Shown here: positions 7,403 to 17,164 of the stretch, piece after piece
Position numbering within the stretch: the first letter of the stretch is position 1
Layout of the letters: every line of letters starts with the position of its first letter
NCBI RefSeq assembly: GCF_001591965.1
Contig: NZ_BCVX01000010.1
Location: 1 to 64,000, forward strand
Origin: Lysinibacillus odysseyi 34hs-1 = NBRC 100172
Lineage (GTDB): Bacteria; Bacillota; Bacilli; Bacillales_A; Planococcaceae
DNA length: 64,000 nucleotides
Direction: 5' to 3'
The notes under the pieces: model-generated
What the model was told of the DNA's origin: nothing
Databases searched by the model: none
The model's input: the letters and a program-made list of their open reading frames with translations, nothing else
Position numbers and translations under genes: made by a program

Positions 7403-8527
7403 TTACTCATTAATGTATGTTCTTGGAACGCGAGAAGTAATAATGCATGGTACTTCGTAATTAATCGTGTCGCATTTTGTCGCCCATTCATCGATCGAAA
7501 TAAAATCGTTTCCTTGTGCACCCAGCAATGTTACTAGTTCACCAATATTATATGCACGAGGCATTAAAATCATACATTGATCCATGCAAATTCTGCCCAC
7601 AATCGGACAACGCTCTCCTCCTACAAGAACTGTCTGCCCGCCAAGCTTCCTAATCATCCCATCTGCATACCCGATCGGCAAAGTACCAATGTAGCAATCT
7701 GCTGTTGCTGTATATGTAGCGCCATAGCCGACAGATTGGCCTGCCTTCAATTTTTTCACATGAACGATTTCCGTCTGTAAAGAAAATGCCTGCCTGATTG
7801 GAAATGGAAGAAGATCAGCTACATAGCCAGAGGGTGCTAATCCATACAGCGAAATTCCGTACCGGACAGCATCAAACTGGAGTGCGGCATCTTTCACTAA
7901 TGCCGTAGCTGTATTAGCCGCATGAACAAGTCTTGGTTTGATTGGCAGCGCATTTACCAGTTCCTTGAATAAAACAACTTGCTTATCAAAGTACGTTGTA
8001 TCTTCCTCATCAGCCGTGGCAAAATGAGTAAAGATACCATCCACTATGAAATCCTCTGTTGCCTGAATTTCTTCATATAGCTCAAGCAACTGCTCGTTGG
8101 ATGTGACGCCGATTCTTCCCATACCTGAATCGACCTTTATATGTAATAGCAGTGGCTTTGAAAGCCCTTGTACTGATCTGGCCTGTTTGACCCATTCGGT
8201 AGAAAATACTGTTAACATGATTTTATGATCAGTTGCATATCGGACAAATGATATTGGTGCAGCACCTAAAACTAAAATGCCGACATCCGGGAAGTGCTGT
8301 CGCATTCGTACAGCTTCATCAGGCGTTGCGACAGCTAAAATGCCCGCGCCTGCCTGTAATGCTGCACTTGCCACTGCTACATCCCCATGTCCGTAAGCAT
8401 TTGCCTTTACAACGGCAATAATCTGCACACCTTCCTGCAGGTAGCTGCGCAAATTGTGCACGTTGTCACGAATTGTTTGTAAATCAATAATCGCCTTTGT
8501 CGGACGGTACTGTTGTGTATGCTCCAT
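7403..8527 (-). CDS. alr: Alanine racemase
   Basis: 374 residues, fold-type III PLP enzyme that converts L- to D-alanine for cell wall synthesis. The PLP lysine is Lys41 in VVKANAYGHGD. The second catalytic residue is the tyrosine of SVGYGATYTA near residue 265. MDQCMILM is also a typical late motif. The ATG at 8527 has AGAGGG upstream. It precedes ndoAI-ndoA as in B. subtilis. Confidence 0.97.
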   Translation of the reverse strand: MEHTQQYRPTKAIIDLQTIRDNVHNLRSYLQEGVQIIAVVKANAYGHGDVAVASAALQAGAGILAVATPDEAVRMRQHFPDVGILVLGAAPISFVRYATDHKIMLTVFSTEWVKQARSVQGLSKPLLLHIKVDSGMGRIGVTSNEQLLELYEEIQATEDFIVDGIFTHFATADEEDTTYFDKQVVLFKELVNALPIKPRLVHAANTATALVKDAALQFDAVRYGISLYGLAPSGYVADLLPFPIRQAFSLQTEIVHVKKLKAGQSVGYGATYTATADCYIGTLPIGYADGMIRKLGGQTVLVGGERCPIVGRICMDQCMILMPRAYNIGELVTLLGAQGNDFISIDEWATKCDTINYEVPCIITSRVPRTYINE

Positions 8528-8610
8528 TGTCTGTTATACCCTCTTTTATAATTTATAAACTTGTTATTTGTTGCACGCGAAAGCCCGCCCAACAAAGCTT
8601 GCCCATCTCT

Positions 8611-9612
8611 TTATTTCACGCCTCCAGCAGTCATGGAGGACGCCACTTCCATCATTTCCTCCCGCGTTAGCTTTGTAGAAGCAAGGAAGAATGAAACGCC
8701 ATCCTTTTCCCAGCTAATGGAAGTATCTGTAATAGCACCGATTGTAAAGCCTAAATCAGCTAAATCGCCTGGTGCAAAAACAGGGAGTACGGAATTGCCG
8801 GCCGCTGCAGGCTGCTGCATAAGCGTGTAGGCCTTGTCTCCTTCATACGTTAAGATAACCCGCTCCCCACCTGCTTCTTCTACAGTTTTTTCACCCGAAA
8901 GCTTTGTATTATCCCACTCTACAGTTGGATAATGTGTACGGAATTCTTTGTTCTCCATATCAGCGGCTGCTACTTCATTTTCCTCATTTTCAGAGAATTT
9001 TTCAACTGCATACTCTTCTTTTTTATGTGCCACAGTTAAATCAATGTCTTTAAACTTGATCACAATCTTTTCCTCTTGTGTTTCGTCCATAATCGAAACT
9101 GTTTTTGGCAGCATTGAATTTTTATCTACTACAATTTTTTGCAACGGAAGACCTGTCTTATCTGCATTGCGAGTTGCTGTTTCGAATACATAGGCCCCAT
9201 CCTCTTCCTTCATTACCGCCTTTTTATCCTGGAGAAGATCCTCTGCCAAAGCCCCAATTAGGTATGCTTGGCTATTTTGCTTCGGCCACTCACTTTGGAA
9301 TTTGTATGTTTTCCTAAGTGCCGGCGTTACCACAAATACACCTTCTTCATTACGGACAATCATTTGTGTTACATTATCATTTTGTTCCGTTACAGTCACA
9401 CGATAGAAATCAGGCTTTGTATGCCACACATTCACATCGTATGTACGAGGTTCTCCTCCTGTCTTCATTTCCATCGTTGCTGTAAGCTCGTACCCTTTAC
9501 TGTCACCCCACTGTTCATCCAGTTTTTTCACTACTTTTTCCTGCGATGCACCCCCACAAGCTGTTAACAATAACCCCAGTATCACCAGCAGACCGAATAA
9601 TCGAAATCGCAC
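8611..9612 (-). CDS. LolA-like outer-leaflet lipoprotein (YdcC family)
   Basis: 333 residues. Lipoprotein signal peptide with lipobox LLTAC and predicted lipidated Cys19. The rest has the LolA/LolB-like unclosed beta-barrel composition (repeated TVTEQN, YKFQSEWP, LPQKIVVDK-like strands). Homologues in spore-formers are called YdcC and linked to sporulation; the ligand is unknown. The start is a GTG at 9612 with GGTGG upstream. It lies between acpS and alr, as in B. subtilis. Confidence 0.87.
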   Translation of the reverse strand: MRFRLFGLLVILGLLLTACGGASQEKVVKKLDEQWGDSKGYELTATMEMKTGGEPRTYDVNVWHTKPDFYRVTVTEQNDNVTQMIVRNEEGVFVVTPALRKTYKFQSEWPKQNSQAYLIGALAEDLLQDKKAVMKEEDGAYVFETATRNADKTGLPLQKIVVDKNSMLPKTVSIMDETQEEKIVIKFKDIDLTVAHKKEEYAVEKFSENEENEVAAADMENKEFRTHYPTVEWDNTKLSGEKTVEEAGGERVILTYEGDKAYTLMQQPAAAGNSVLPVFAPGDLADLGFTIGAITDTSISWEKDGVSFFLASTKLTREEMMEVASSMTAGGVK

Positions 9613-9674
9613 TGCTCCACCCTTTCTCCTTGTTCCTTACCGTAAGTGTATGGCGCGATTCGGCAATTTATGTA

Positions 9675-10028
9675 CTATTTCATCAGGACAACTTGCGCGG
9701 CCGCTACCTGTCTAGTATGTGTAATGCTGATAAAGCCGTTTACCGCCCTCCCATCAAAGTAGAGGACCGGTTTTCCTGACTCGTCCTTTAGCACTTCAAT
9801 TTGATGCAGCTCACAGCCCTTTCCTATTCCTGTACCCAACGCCTTTGAATATGCCTCCTTAGCTGCAAACCTTCCGGCTAAAAATTCAATTTGCCTCCCT
9901 GGAGAAAGCCTATCAAAAATGGCAAGCTCCCTATCGGTCAATATACGTTCTACAAATTTCCGGGACCGGTTATATGCCTTTTCGATCCTCTCTAACTCAA
10001 CCAAATCCAATCCAATTCCTAAAATCAT
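9675..10028 (-). CDS. acpS: Holo-[acyl-carrier-protein] synthase
   Basis: 117 residues, normal for AcpS. It moves the 4'-phosphopantetheine arm from CoA to acyl carrier protein. Magnesium ligands are Asp8 in GIGLDLVEL and the Glu in the FAAKEAYSKALGTG signature. The ATG at 10028 has AGGAAGAGG upstream. Divergent from the rhomboid gene, with 66 bases between the starts. Confidence 0.97.
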   Translation of the reverse strand: MILGIGLDLVELERIEKAYNRSRKFVERILTDRELAIFDRLSPGRQIEFLAGRFAAKEAYSKALGTGIGKGCELHQIEVLKDESGKPVLYFDGRAVNGFISITHTRQVAAAQVVLMK

Positions 10029-10066
10029 CTAGAGCCTCTTCCTTTCATTCTATTGATCAATGAATG

Positions 10067-10072
10067 TATAAT
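10067..10072 (+). promoter_or_regulatory. Candidate -10 box of the rhomboid gene
   Basis: TATAAT 23 bases before the chosen rhomboid start. No good -35 hexamer at normal distance. Confidence 0.4.
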
Positions 10073-10094
10073 ACGGGTAAATCGAGGTGGAATT

Positions 10095-10697
10095 ATGTTT
10101 ATTCGCAATGAAAATTTTAAACAGTATATCAATGCTTACCCTGCTGTAGCCACCCTCATTACCATCAACCTTGCCATTTTCATTATGACATTAATCCCAA
10201 ACTTAGGAGAAGAAATCTTCAGTTTTGGGGTAAGTGTCAACGGATTGATTACCCAAGGGGAGTGGTGGCGCATCGTTACTGCTATGTTCCTGCATGGCGG
10301 ATGGATGCATATTTTGTTTAATATGTTCTCACTGTTTTTGTTTGGACCGGAACTTGAACGGATTGCCGGAAAGATGCGTTTTCTGGCTATCTACTTCTTA
10401 TCCGGTATCGGCGGAGGGCTTGTGACTTTGGCAATCCCGGACCCTTTCTATGCTAGTGTCGGAGCAAGCGGCGCCATCTTCGGGATTTTTGGGGCATTTG
10501 GTGCCATCCTGGTCCGTTATCGCAATTCCTTGCCCCAGCTCCGTCAAATTATCCTACCGATCATCGTGATCAGCGTCATCATGACATTCCTGCAGGCCGG
10601 GGTGAATGCTGCAAGCCATATTGGCGGACTTGCGACGGGCTTTGTCATCGGCCTGTTCTTCTTCAAGCCGAAGCCGATCGCGACTTGGAAAAGATGA
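10095..10697 (+). CDS. Rhomboid family intramembrane serine protease (YdcA type)
   Basis: 200 residues with about six membrane segments. The catalytic dyad is Ser125 in the GASGAIFG motif and His175 in AASHIGGLATG; the loop motif GGWMHILFNM is also present. Rhomboids cut single-pass membrane proteins within the membrane; the substrate is not known here. The start at ATG 10095 has AGGTGG 4-5 bases upstream; the 14 codons before it lack a ribosome site. The place between acpS and ydbT matches B. subtilis ydcA. Confidence 0.93.
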   Translation: MFIRNENFKQYINAYPAVATLITINLAIFIMTLIPNLGEEIFSFGVSVNGLITQGEWWRIVTAMFLHGGWMHILFNMFSLFLFGPELERIAGKMRFLAIYFLSGIGGGLVTLAIPDPFYASVGASGAIFGIFGAFGAILVRYRNSLPQLRQIILPIIVISVIMTFLQAGVNAASHIGGLATGFVIGLFFFKPKPIATWKR

Positions 10698-10698
10698 T

Positions 10699-10735
10699 AA
10701 AAAGCTTCCACGGTCTATTCCGTGGAAGCTTTTTT
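10699..10735. terminator. Shared terminator, rhomboid gene and ydbT
   Basis: Stem AAAAGCTTCCACGG / CCGTGGAAGCTTTT with a 6-base loop and T-runs on both strands. Serves the two convergent genes and overlaps the last codons of ydbT. Confidence 0.93.
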
Positions 10736-12193
10736 GTGTTCAAACCAATCCATCATATGTTCAATATCCTTCTGTTCCATATGATAAGCCTTCGCTTCTG
10801 CTCCTGTCATACCTGACATGACAACGACACGACCGGTAGCCAGCTGCTTTCTTTTTTGAAAATAGCTCTGGCGCTGCTCTGCTACCTGAATACGCCGCTT
10901 TTCTACAAAGAAAGTAATGCGGCTAATATGTCGGTAAATAATCGTTAGCTGGGCATCCAGCAGGAAAAGGCGCGCTGTTTTATGCTGCCATATACCAAGC
11001 AGGATAACAGGTATAATAAGTACAGCTGTCAGTAACCCATACGGGAAAAAGAAATATGTTGGAACAGCAACCAATGGAACCAGCCATAAAAAATCGATCC
11101 GGTAAAAGTAGGCCCGGGCCCTTTTTGGAGGCTTTATCATCTGTTTCTCCTCTATATATAAATCAAACTGAGGAAAAAGCAACGCAAGTCTCTCTAGCGC
11201 CTCTTTCTTTGAAATGAGCGGAAATAGGGTAATCTTTTTTTCCTTTTCCGATGTAAAGCCCCCTCCTGCACTCTCCACTTGAACCGCCGCCAAACCAAAA
11301 GGCTGACGCAAAGGGTTCTCGACAATTTTAATAGCCTGTATACGATTAAGCGGAATCGTAATACGCTTTTTCTCTAAAAGCCCCCGTGTAATAATTAATC
11401 GTTCGTTTTCTTCCGTCACGGTAAAATCATAATAATTAAGCAGTGAAATAGCGACGGAAATAATCCAGGCACCTAATAGCCCGAAGAAAAGGAGAAATGC
11501 CACAATCGCTACTCCATATTGAATCAACTCAGCAAATTCATCATAAATCCAATCAAACGGGATGAACTCTGCAAATTGCGATAAGGCTGCAAAAACACCG
11601 AAAACAACGACCCCGATACCACTTGATGTAGTAGCTAAAATAATGAGGTCCTTTGGTGACATTTTATGAATAATACGCCCGGTCGGCATTTGTATCATTT
11701 GTTCCTCTACAGGCTGTTGTTCTAGCTTCTCCTGATTCATTTCCCATTCAATTTGATCGGCAGCAGCCCGTGTAATGGCCGTTAACTCAGCTTCGGGCTT
11801 CCCCGTCTTACTTCCGGCTGTTTCAACAAGAACCTGGACAAGCCCGAATAGGCGATGAAAAATTCCTTCCCGGTAATTCAAGCTTTGAATGCGGTCAAAC
11901 GGAATATAGCGCTTTTTCTTTACAAACAGCCCATACTCTATTCGTAGTTCGCTATCCTCAAACCAGTAGCGGAACGTCCACCACTTTAAAATACCACCTA
12001 GAAATGTAAATGCCACCACTACCAATAATATAAGCAATGGAATCATTTGGCTGAAAAATTTCTCATCTCGAAAATCGACTGTAAAATTAAACCCATTGGC
12101 AACTGCAATAATGACGATGGGTATAGCCATATCCTTTAATGCTTTGGCTAAATTAATTAGAGCTGATACAGGATGCAGTTTATATTTAGACAT
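10715..12193 (-). CDS. Membrane protein with bacterial PH domains (YdbT)
   Basis: 492 residues. Paired membrane segments alternate with three bPH2/DUF304 modules, seen from recurring patterns: FEDSELRIEYGLFVKKKRYIPF, FTVTEENERLIITRGLLEKK, and ARLFLLDAQLTIIYRHISR. Each has the typical rule 'R/IP..RIQ' (DRIQSLNY, NRIQAIKI, RRIQVAEQ). The biochemical role is unknown; the B. subtilis pair YdbST has been linked to resistance to a peptide antibiotic. The start overlaps ydbS by 8 bases, so the two are coupled and likely form a complex. Confidence 0.9.
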   Translation of the reverse strand: MSKYKLHPVSALINLAKALKDMAIPIVIIAVANGFNFTVDFRDEKFFSQMIPLLILLVVVAFTFLGGILKWWTFRYWFEDSELRIEYGLFVKKKRYIPFDRIQSLNYREGIFHRLFGLVQVLVETAGSKTGKPEAELTAITRAAADQIEWEMNQEKLEQQPVEEQMIQMPTGRIIHKMSPKDLIILATTSSGIGVVVFGVFAALSQFAEFIPFDWIYDEFAELIQYGVAIVAFLLFFGLLGAWIISVAISLLNYYDFTVTEENERLIITRGLLEKKRITIPLNRIQAIKIVENPLRQPFGLAAVQVESAGGGFTSEKEKKITLFPLISKKEALERLALLFPQFDLYIEEKQMIKPPKRARAYFYRIDFLWLVPLVAVPTYFFFPYGLLTAVLIIPVILLGIWQHKTARLFLLDAQLTIIYRHISRITFFVEKRRIQVAEQRQSYFQKRKQLATGRVVVMSGMTGAEAKAYHMEQKDIEHMMDWFEHKKASTE

Positions 12194-12665
12194 CTTCCTC
12201 AGCCACCCTTGCTAATTCTGAGATCCGCCCCCGGAGGCGGTCGGCCTCATCCATTTCAAGAAATGGAATGGTATGTGTCGTAGCAGCAGAGGAAATAGAA
12301 ATATTGGAAAGCCCGTATCGCTTTAAAATCGGACCTTGTTCCGTATCGACATGCTGTACCCGGACCATCGGTATTAATGTACGTGTCACAACAAACAAAC
12401 CACTCTGAATTTCAATTTCCTGCTCCCGAACTTCATAGCGCCAAATCCGGTATCGTATATTCGGAAACGCCCAAATGAGGAAGACAATCGCTATCACAAC
12501 AAGGACCCAAGCAATTAAATGAACATAGAAGGGACCTTCAAAATAATAAGTTAAAAAAGATGCCACTCCCGCTGCTATAGCTAAAAAGAATGTTTGGAGG
12601 ATTCCATAAATACGCCAGACGGTTATACCCTTTTGGGGAATTTTATATCTCGGTTGTTCTCTCAC
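12186..12665 (-). CDS. Membrane protein with a bacterial PH domain (YdbS)
   Basis: 159 residues: two membrane helices (about 18-65) then one bPH2 domain (YEVREQEIEIQSGLFVVTRTLIPMVRVQHVDTEQGPI). It is the short partner of YdbT and is coupled to it. The start is a GTG at 12665 with GAGGTGG about 5 bases upstream. No enzymatic motif seen. Confidence 0.9.
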   Translation of the reverse strand: MREQPRYKIPQKGITVWRIYGILQTFFLAIAAGVASFLTYYFEGPFYVHLIAWVLVVIAIVFLIWAFPNIRYRIWRYEVREQEIEIQSGLFVVTRTLIPMVRVQHVDTEQGPILKRYGLSNISISSAATTHTIPFLEMDEADRLRGRISELARVAEEDV

Positions 12666-12891
12666 TTCGCCACCTCTTCTCTCTCTTATTGTATACGACC
12701 CGATATGGAAAATGTTTCACTTTTTCAGATTCTTCTGCACAAATCGATTCTTGGTTCCAATATGAAGGAAAACAGTAAATTCACAACACCACTCCATCAG
12801 CCAGTGATCCAGCAAATTTCTCCACCCCTTTTAACGCCCGATATTTTCCGTTATGTATCTACAGCCTGATTTTTTCACTGTTTCCCATAAT

Positions 12892-12922
12892 AAAAAGCCG
12901 CTCCTTAAGGAACGGCTTTTTT
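12892..12922 (-). terminator. Terminator after cshA
   Basis: Hairpin AAAAGCCG.TCC / GGA.CGGCTTTT with one mismatch and flanking T-runs, just after the cshA stop on the minus strand. Confidence 0.88.
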
Positions 12923-12928
12923 GTTATA

Positions 12929-14452
12929 TTATTTTTCATCACGACGGCGAGGGCGGCGGTCACGGTCATTACGTTCGTTACGACGGCGATCTCCTCCACC
13001 ACTACGTCCACGGTCTCCTCCACGGTCACGACGATCACGGCCTCCACGACCACGATCTCCCCCACCGCTGCGGCCACGGTCTCCTCCACGGCCACGGCCT
13101 CCGCCTCCGCCTTGTGAGCGTTCACGGCGCATTGGTAAAGGACGTTCTTCTGTAATCGTTACAGGCGTTGCATCTGGCTCTTTTGTCATCGATTTAAGCG
13201 CTGCCGCTACTAAGTCGATCGCCTCGTTGTTTTCTAACAACTGAGCAGCCATATCACGGTAGCTTCCTAAATCATTGTTTTGCACAAGCTCCACTAAAGT
13301 TTGCATCGATACTTCTTGCTGTCCTGCAAGCGCTTCTTCTGTGCTTGGCGGACGAAGTGGTGTCATGCGTTTTTTCGTTGTTTCTTCCACGATACGCAGG
13401 TAGCCCATTTCGCGTGGTGTTACGAATGTTACTGCAATCCCTGATTTACCGGCACGACCTGTACGTCCGATACGGTGAACGTAAGATTCAGGATCTTGCG
13501 GGATATCAAAGTTATAAACGTGGGATACGCCCGAGATATCAAGACCACGTGCTGCTACATCAGTCGCAATCAAAATGTCAATTTTATTTTCTTTAAACTG
13601 GCGCAGTACTGAAATACGTTTTGCCTGGCTTAAATCCCCGTGGATACCTTCTGCAAGATAGCCGCGTAATGTTAAAGCTTGTGATAATTCATCAACACGG
13701 CGTTTCGTACGTCCAAAGATGATAGCAAGCTCCGGTTTCTGTACATCCAACAGGCGAGTCAGAACATCAAATTTCTCACGCTCCTGTGCTTTTACAAAGA
13801 ATTGCTCGATATTTTCCATCGTTAATTCTTTCGCTTTAATCTTCACAATTTCAGGATCACGCATGAATGTCTCTGCAATTTTGCGGATTGCTGGAGGCAT
13901 TGTTGCTGAAAACAGCAATGTTTGGCGTTCAGCCGGTACATTTTCTAAAATCGCGTTAATATCATCGATGAAGCCCATGTTCAGCATTTCATCAGCTTCG
14001 TCCAATACTAATGTTTGGACGCCTTCTAATTTCAATGTACGACGGTTAATATGGTCAATAATACGGCCTGGTGTACCAACGATGATTTGTGGTCTGTTTT
14101 TAAGTGCACGGATTTGGCGTCCAATTTCCTGACCACCATATACTGAAAGCAGTTTCACGCGTTTGTCATAACCAATTTTATAAAGCTCTTCCGAGACTTG
14201 GATTGCCAGTTCGCGAGTTGGTGCGATTACCAAAGCTTGGATATTTGGGTTTTTAGGATCAATTTTTTCAATTAGAGGAATACCGAAGGCAGCAGTTTTA
14301 CCAGTACCAGTTTGCGCTTGACCTAATACATCACGGCCTTCCATCGCAAATGTAATTGTACCTTCTTGGATAGGTGTTGCTTCTTCAAATCCCATACGCT
14401 TTACTGAACGTAATGTAGATTCACTAATGTTTAATTCTGAAAAATTTGTCAA
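12929..14452 (-). CDS. cshA: DEAD-box RNA helicase CshA
   Basis: About 507 residues. Q motif FEEATPIQ, motif [13 protein letters not shown], Ia APTRELAIQ, motif [42 protein letters not shown]. After about residue 370 comes a dimerisation-type region, and from about 445 an Arg/Gly/Asp-rich tail made of repeated [11 protein letters not shown]-like units that binds RNA. Known role of the family: RNA degradosome, ribosome assembly and cold adaptation. The start is probably the TTG at 14452, about 9 bases after GGAG; the TTG at 14461 is too close to that site. Neighbours ydbS/ydbT follow as in B. subtilis. Confidence 0.95.
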   Translation of the reverse strand: MTNFSELNISESTLRSVKRMGFEEATPIQEGTITFAMEGRDVLGQAQTGTGKTAAFGIPLIEKIDPKNPNIQALVIAPTRELAIQVSEELYKIGYDKRVKLLSVYGGQEIGRQIRALKNRPQIIVGTPGRIIDHINRRTLKLEGVQTLVLDEADEMLNMGFIDDINAILENVPAERQTLLFSATMPPAIRKIAETFMRDPEIVKIKAKELTMENIEQFFVKAQEREKFDVLTRLLDVQKPELAIIFGRTKRRVDELSQALTLRGYLAEGIHGDLSQAKRISVLRQFKENKIDILIATDVAARGLDISGVSHVYNFDIPQDPESYVHRIGRTGRAGKSGIAVTFVTPREMGYLRIVEETTKKRMTPLRPPSTEEALAGQQEVSMQTLVELVQNNDLGSYRDMAAQLLENNEAIDLVAAALKSMTKEPDATPVTITEERPLPMRRERSQGGGGGRGRGGDRGRSGGGDRGRGGRDRRDRGGDRGRSGGGDRRRNERNDRDRRPRRRDEK

Positions 14453-14548
14453 ACTCTTCAATCTCCTTTTTTCCTTTAAGTTGACAAATGGTTACATTTT
14501 CAGATGAAGTATGTCGGCAAAATCGAGCCTTTATGTGGAACGTTTCCG

Positions 14549-14770
14549 TTACTTTAAAAATTCTCTCCGCTTGCTGCAGAGCTCTCTTATTATGAAAAGG
14601 AAAGCCCGGTCTTTGCCGAGCGGTTCAATTCTATAGTTCAATTGTTTCGTTCCCCAATAAGGATAGTAAAAATAGAATGAAACCGTTAAATTCAAAAAAA
14701 AGTACTCTTCAACAATAATCATGAAGAGTCTTCGCACAAAATGTATCCATTGCTTTTCATAGTCTAACAC
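14549..14770 (-). CDS. Possible small protein, unknown
   Basis: A 73-codon open frame between the cshA and esterase genes. Its central part (VSFYFYYPYWGTKQLNY then RIEPLGKDRAFLFII) has a protein-like composition. The first codon is a GTG with no clear Shine-Dalgarno; an internal ATG or TTG may be the true start. No family recognised. Could be a small real gene or a remnant; low certainty. Confidence 0.35.
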   Translation of the reverse strand: MLDYEKQWIHFVRRLFMIIVEEYFFLNLTVSFYFYYPYWGTKQLNYRIEPLGKDRAFLFIIRELCSKRREFLK

Positions 14771-14819
14771 GCCATTCTACTCGTTGCAACGATTATGCTC
14801 GAATCATAATAATCTGACT

Positions 14820-15518
14820 TTATGCTCTCGTTAAAAATGCAGCTGCTTTTTGAAACCATTCATCACAGTCTTCGCTATAACATATATGATGCTTCCCACA
14901 CTCAGAAATATACAATTGTTTTTCAACAGCTGAAATCCGGTCATACAGGTATTGGGCTGTAGCTGCTGGTACAATGCCATCAAGCGCCCCCTGTACAATG
15001 AATACCGGACAGGTAATATGTCCAATATACGGTTCCGTTTTTCTGACAATCTTCATAAATTCAACAGTTGCAGAAGGCGGGACATTCCGCAGTTTATGAT
15101 GGTAGCGCTGAAAAAGTTCATTTTCACGAAGTTTCTGGTGAAATGCATCATCTGCCATCGAGCGAATGTCCTTTGCCAGCTGCAGCGGGCTTACATATTT
15201 TGCCGCCGCACTCAGAAGAAGCAGTTTTTTCACGGGATAGCGCTTTGCTAAATACATAGCAATAACACCTCCCATCGAAAAACCGGCTATCATTACCTCG
15301 TCCACCTTTTTAGCAAGACTTCGATAAGCCAGCTCCGCATCCATCAGCCAATGTTCTGCCTTATACCCCTTCATATCAAGGGATTCTGCATCTCCATGTC
15401 CTGAAAATGTAGGTGTTTCCACTATCCATCCTGTATGTTCTTTTACACAATCCACAAAAGGCTGAACCTCATATGGTCCGCCGGAAAAACCATGTAAAAC
15501 AAGTATGCCCACCGTCAC
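14820..15518 (-). CDS. Carboxylesterase / monoacylglycerol-lipase-like alpha/beta hydrolase
   Basis: 232 residues, alpha/beta-hydrolase of the Est30 type. Oxyanion loop LHGFSGGPYE near residue 10, nucleophile elbow AGFSMGG with Ser81, acid in QGALDGIVP (about residue 180) and histidine in CGKHHICYSEDCDE (about 210). Cytoplasmic, no signal peptide. The substrate cannot be told; Est30 relatives prefer short to medium acyl esters. The start is a GTG at 15518 behind GAGGTGG; a second GTG two codons on is possible. Confidence 0.87.
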   Translation of the reverse strand: MTVGILVLHGFSGGPYEVQPFVDCVKEHTGWIVETPTFSGHGDAESLDMKGYKAEHWLMDAELAYRSLAKKVDEVMIAGFSMGGVIAMYLAKRYPVKKLLLLSAAAKYVSPLQLAKDIRSMADDAFHQKLRENELFQRYHHKLRNVPPSATVEFMKIVRKTEPYIGHITCPVFIVQGALDGIVPAATAQYLYDRISAVEKQLYISECGKHHICYSEDCDEWFQKAAAFLTRA

Positions 15519-15745
15519 TCAAACCACCTCACCTATTCCAACACATAGATTGGCCAACTAGCCTTTATTACGATCCTATTCGTAATTTTACTTTTACCCG
15601 TTCCCCGGCATTGAGATAGACGGAACTATTTGCTTGGAAAATCTTGAAATCTAACCCGAAACTCCTGATTGCTAGAAAACCTCTTTTACTTCCTGCTGTA
15701 TAGTTACTGCTAGTAATGTTTCCAAAGGGATAACTTCCCCCTATC

Positions 15746-15787
15746 GATATAAAAGGGACGTCTTAACATATTTGCAGACGCCCCCTT
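15746..15787 (-). terminator. Terminator after murF
   Basis: Minus-strand stem GGGGCGTC / GACGTCCC (one G-T pair) followed by TTTT, directly after murF. Confidence 0.8.
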
Positions 15788-15792
15788 CATAG

Positions 15793-17157
15793 TTATTTAA
15801 AAGTATTTACAATCGTTTCAAGTTTCATCCCACGGGAGCCTTTTAATAAAATAAGCGTTTCCTCGTCTGCATCCCGGCGAATCGCCTCAATGATTGGTTC
15901 ATAGTCTGTCTCTGTGTAAACAAGACGTGATGCATCAAATACAAGCAGCAGTCGTTCATACAACCATTTCATACGCGGTCCATAAAGACATACCCGTTCT
16001 ACGGAATCGTCAATCTCTTCTGCCAATTGCTCATGGAAGGCCTTTTCATCCATCCCCAGTTCAAGCATATCACCAAGCACCAGCCACTTTTTAGATCTCA
16101 TCGTTGTCGACTTGATAAACTGGATAGCCGCTCGCATTGATGTAGGAGCAGCGTTATAGGCATCATTAATAAACAACGGGCCATTTTCTACTGGCACGAG
16201 CTGCATGCGCATATCTGTTAGGGCAACCTGCTTTAGGGAGGTGCGAATTTGGTCATCTGTTAAGCCAAGTGCTTTGCTGACAAGCATTGCACTTAACGTA
16301 TTTTTCACCTGGTGCTCGCCAAGCACCGAAATATCAAATGTTCCCTCTATGAGTCCTTTTACAGTAAAACGGCTCCCGCTCTCTATTGTTTCAATCTGCG
16401 AAACCATCAATGTGTTTTCTTTCCCAAAGCCAAAGGACATTGTTTCTGTATAAGGGTCTTCCGTTACAAGTTGGCGAAGCAGCGGTTCATCGCCATCATA
16501 AAATAGGAACCCCTCTTCTAACAGACCCTTTGTAATCTCATATTTCGCTTGAGCGATGCCTTCACGGGAACCAAGCTCCTGCATATGTGCCTCACCGATA
16601 TTTGTAATGATAGCTAAATGCGGACGGGCAATACGTGTTAATAATTCGATTTCGCCAAATCCACTCATTCCCATTTCCAACACCGAAACCTCAGTATCTT
16701 CATCAAGCTGTAAAATCGTAATCGGCAATCCAAGCTGGTTATTAAAATTTCCAATTGTTTTTTGTACTTTAAAATACGGCGACAGAGTACCTGCTAAAAT
16801 GTCCTTAGTAGACGTCTTGCCGTTGGAGCCTGTAATCCCTATAAAGGTTGCCTTGTGCTCGCTTCGGTAAGCAATAGCCATCTGCTGGAGAGCCGCCTCT
16901 GCATCTTCTACAAAGATAAGAGGCCGGTCTTGGGGTGGGTTTGGTTCATCCTTTAACCAAAGAGATGCCGCCGCCCCTTTCTCAAATGCCTGCTCGACGA
17001 AGCGATGCCCGTTTACCGCCTCACCGCGGAACGGTACAAACAAGTCCCCAGTTTTAAGAGTCCGGGTATCAATCGAGATTCCCGTCACTACTGTATCTTC
17101 ATTATCTTGCTCACGAATTTTCAGCCAGGCTGCCAGCTGTGCTAAAGTTTTTTTCAT
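15793..17157 (-). CDS. murF: UDP-N-acetylmuramoyl-tripeptide--D-alanyl-D-alanine ligase
   Basis: 454 residues from the ATG at 17157. Mur ligase: N-terminal UDP-binding domain, ATP-binding P-loop GITGSNGKTSTKD near residue 110, central domain with FNNQLGLP and MGMSGFGEI, and a C-terminal domain with NDAYNAAPTSM and LLKGSRGMKLE. It joins D-Ala-D-Ala to the UDP-MurNAc tripeptide. It starts 7 bases after ddl with AAGGA inside the ddl tail, so the enzyme that makes D-Ala-D-Ala and the one that uses it are coupled. Confidence 0.97.
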   Translation of the reverse strand: MKKTLAQLAAWLKIREQDNEDTVVTGISIDTRTLKTGDLFVPFRGEAVNGHRFVEQAFEKGAAASLWLKDEPNPPQDRPLIFVEDAEAALQQMAIAYRSEHKATFIGITGSNGKTSTKDILAGTLSPYFKVQKTIGNFNNQLGLPITILQLDEDTEVSVLEMGMSGFGEIELLTRIARPHLAIITNIGEAHMQELGSREGIAQAKYEITKGLLEEGFLFYDGDEPLLRQLVTEDPYTETMSFGFGKENTLMVSQIETIESGSRFTVKGLIEGTFDISVLGEHQVKNTLSAMLVSKALGLTDDQIRTSLKQVALTDMRMQLVPVENGPLFINDAYNAAPTSMRAAIQFIKSTTMRSKKWLVLGDMLELGMDEKAFHEQLAEEIDDSVERVCLYGPRMKWLYERLLLVFDASRLVYTETDYEPIIEAIRRDADEETLILLKGSRGMKLETIVNTFK

Positions 17158-17164
17158 TTTATCA

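Noticed and set aside
7306-7521. 71-codon minus-strand frame over the alr 3' end
   Set aside because: Overlaps alr in another frame and shows no ribosome site or conserved motif.
13000-13110. Tandem-repeat DNA that could pass for a CRISPR or minisatellite
   Set aside because: It is the in-frame RGG-repeat coding region of cshA.
12853-13244. Plus-strand frames rich in His/Gly/Asp or Arg/Pro opposite the cshA tail
   Set aside because: They are shadows of the Arg/Gly repeat codons of cshA, with no ribosome site.
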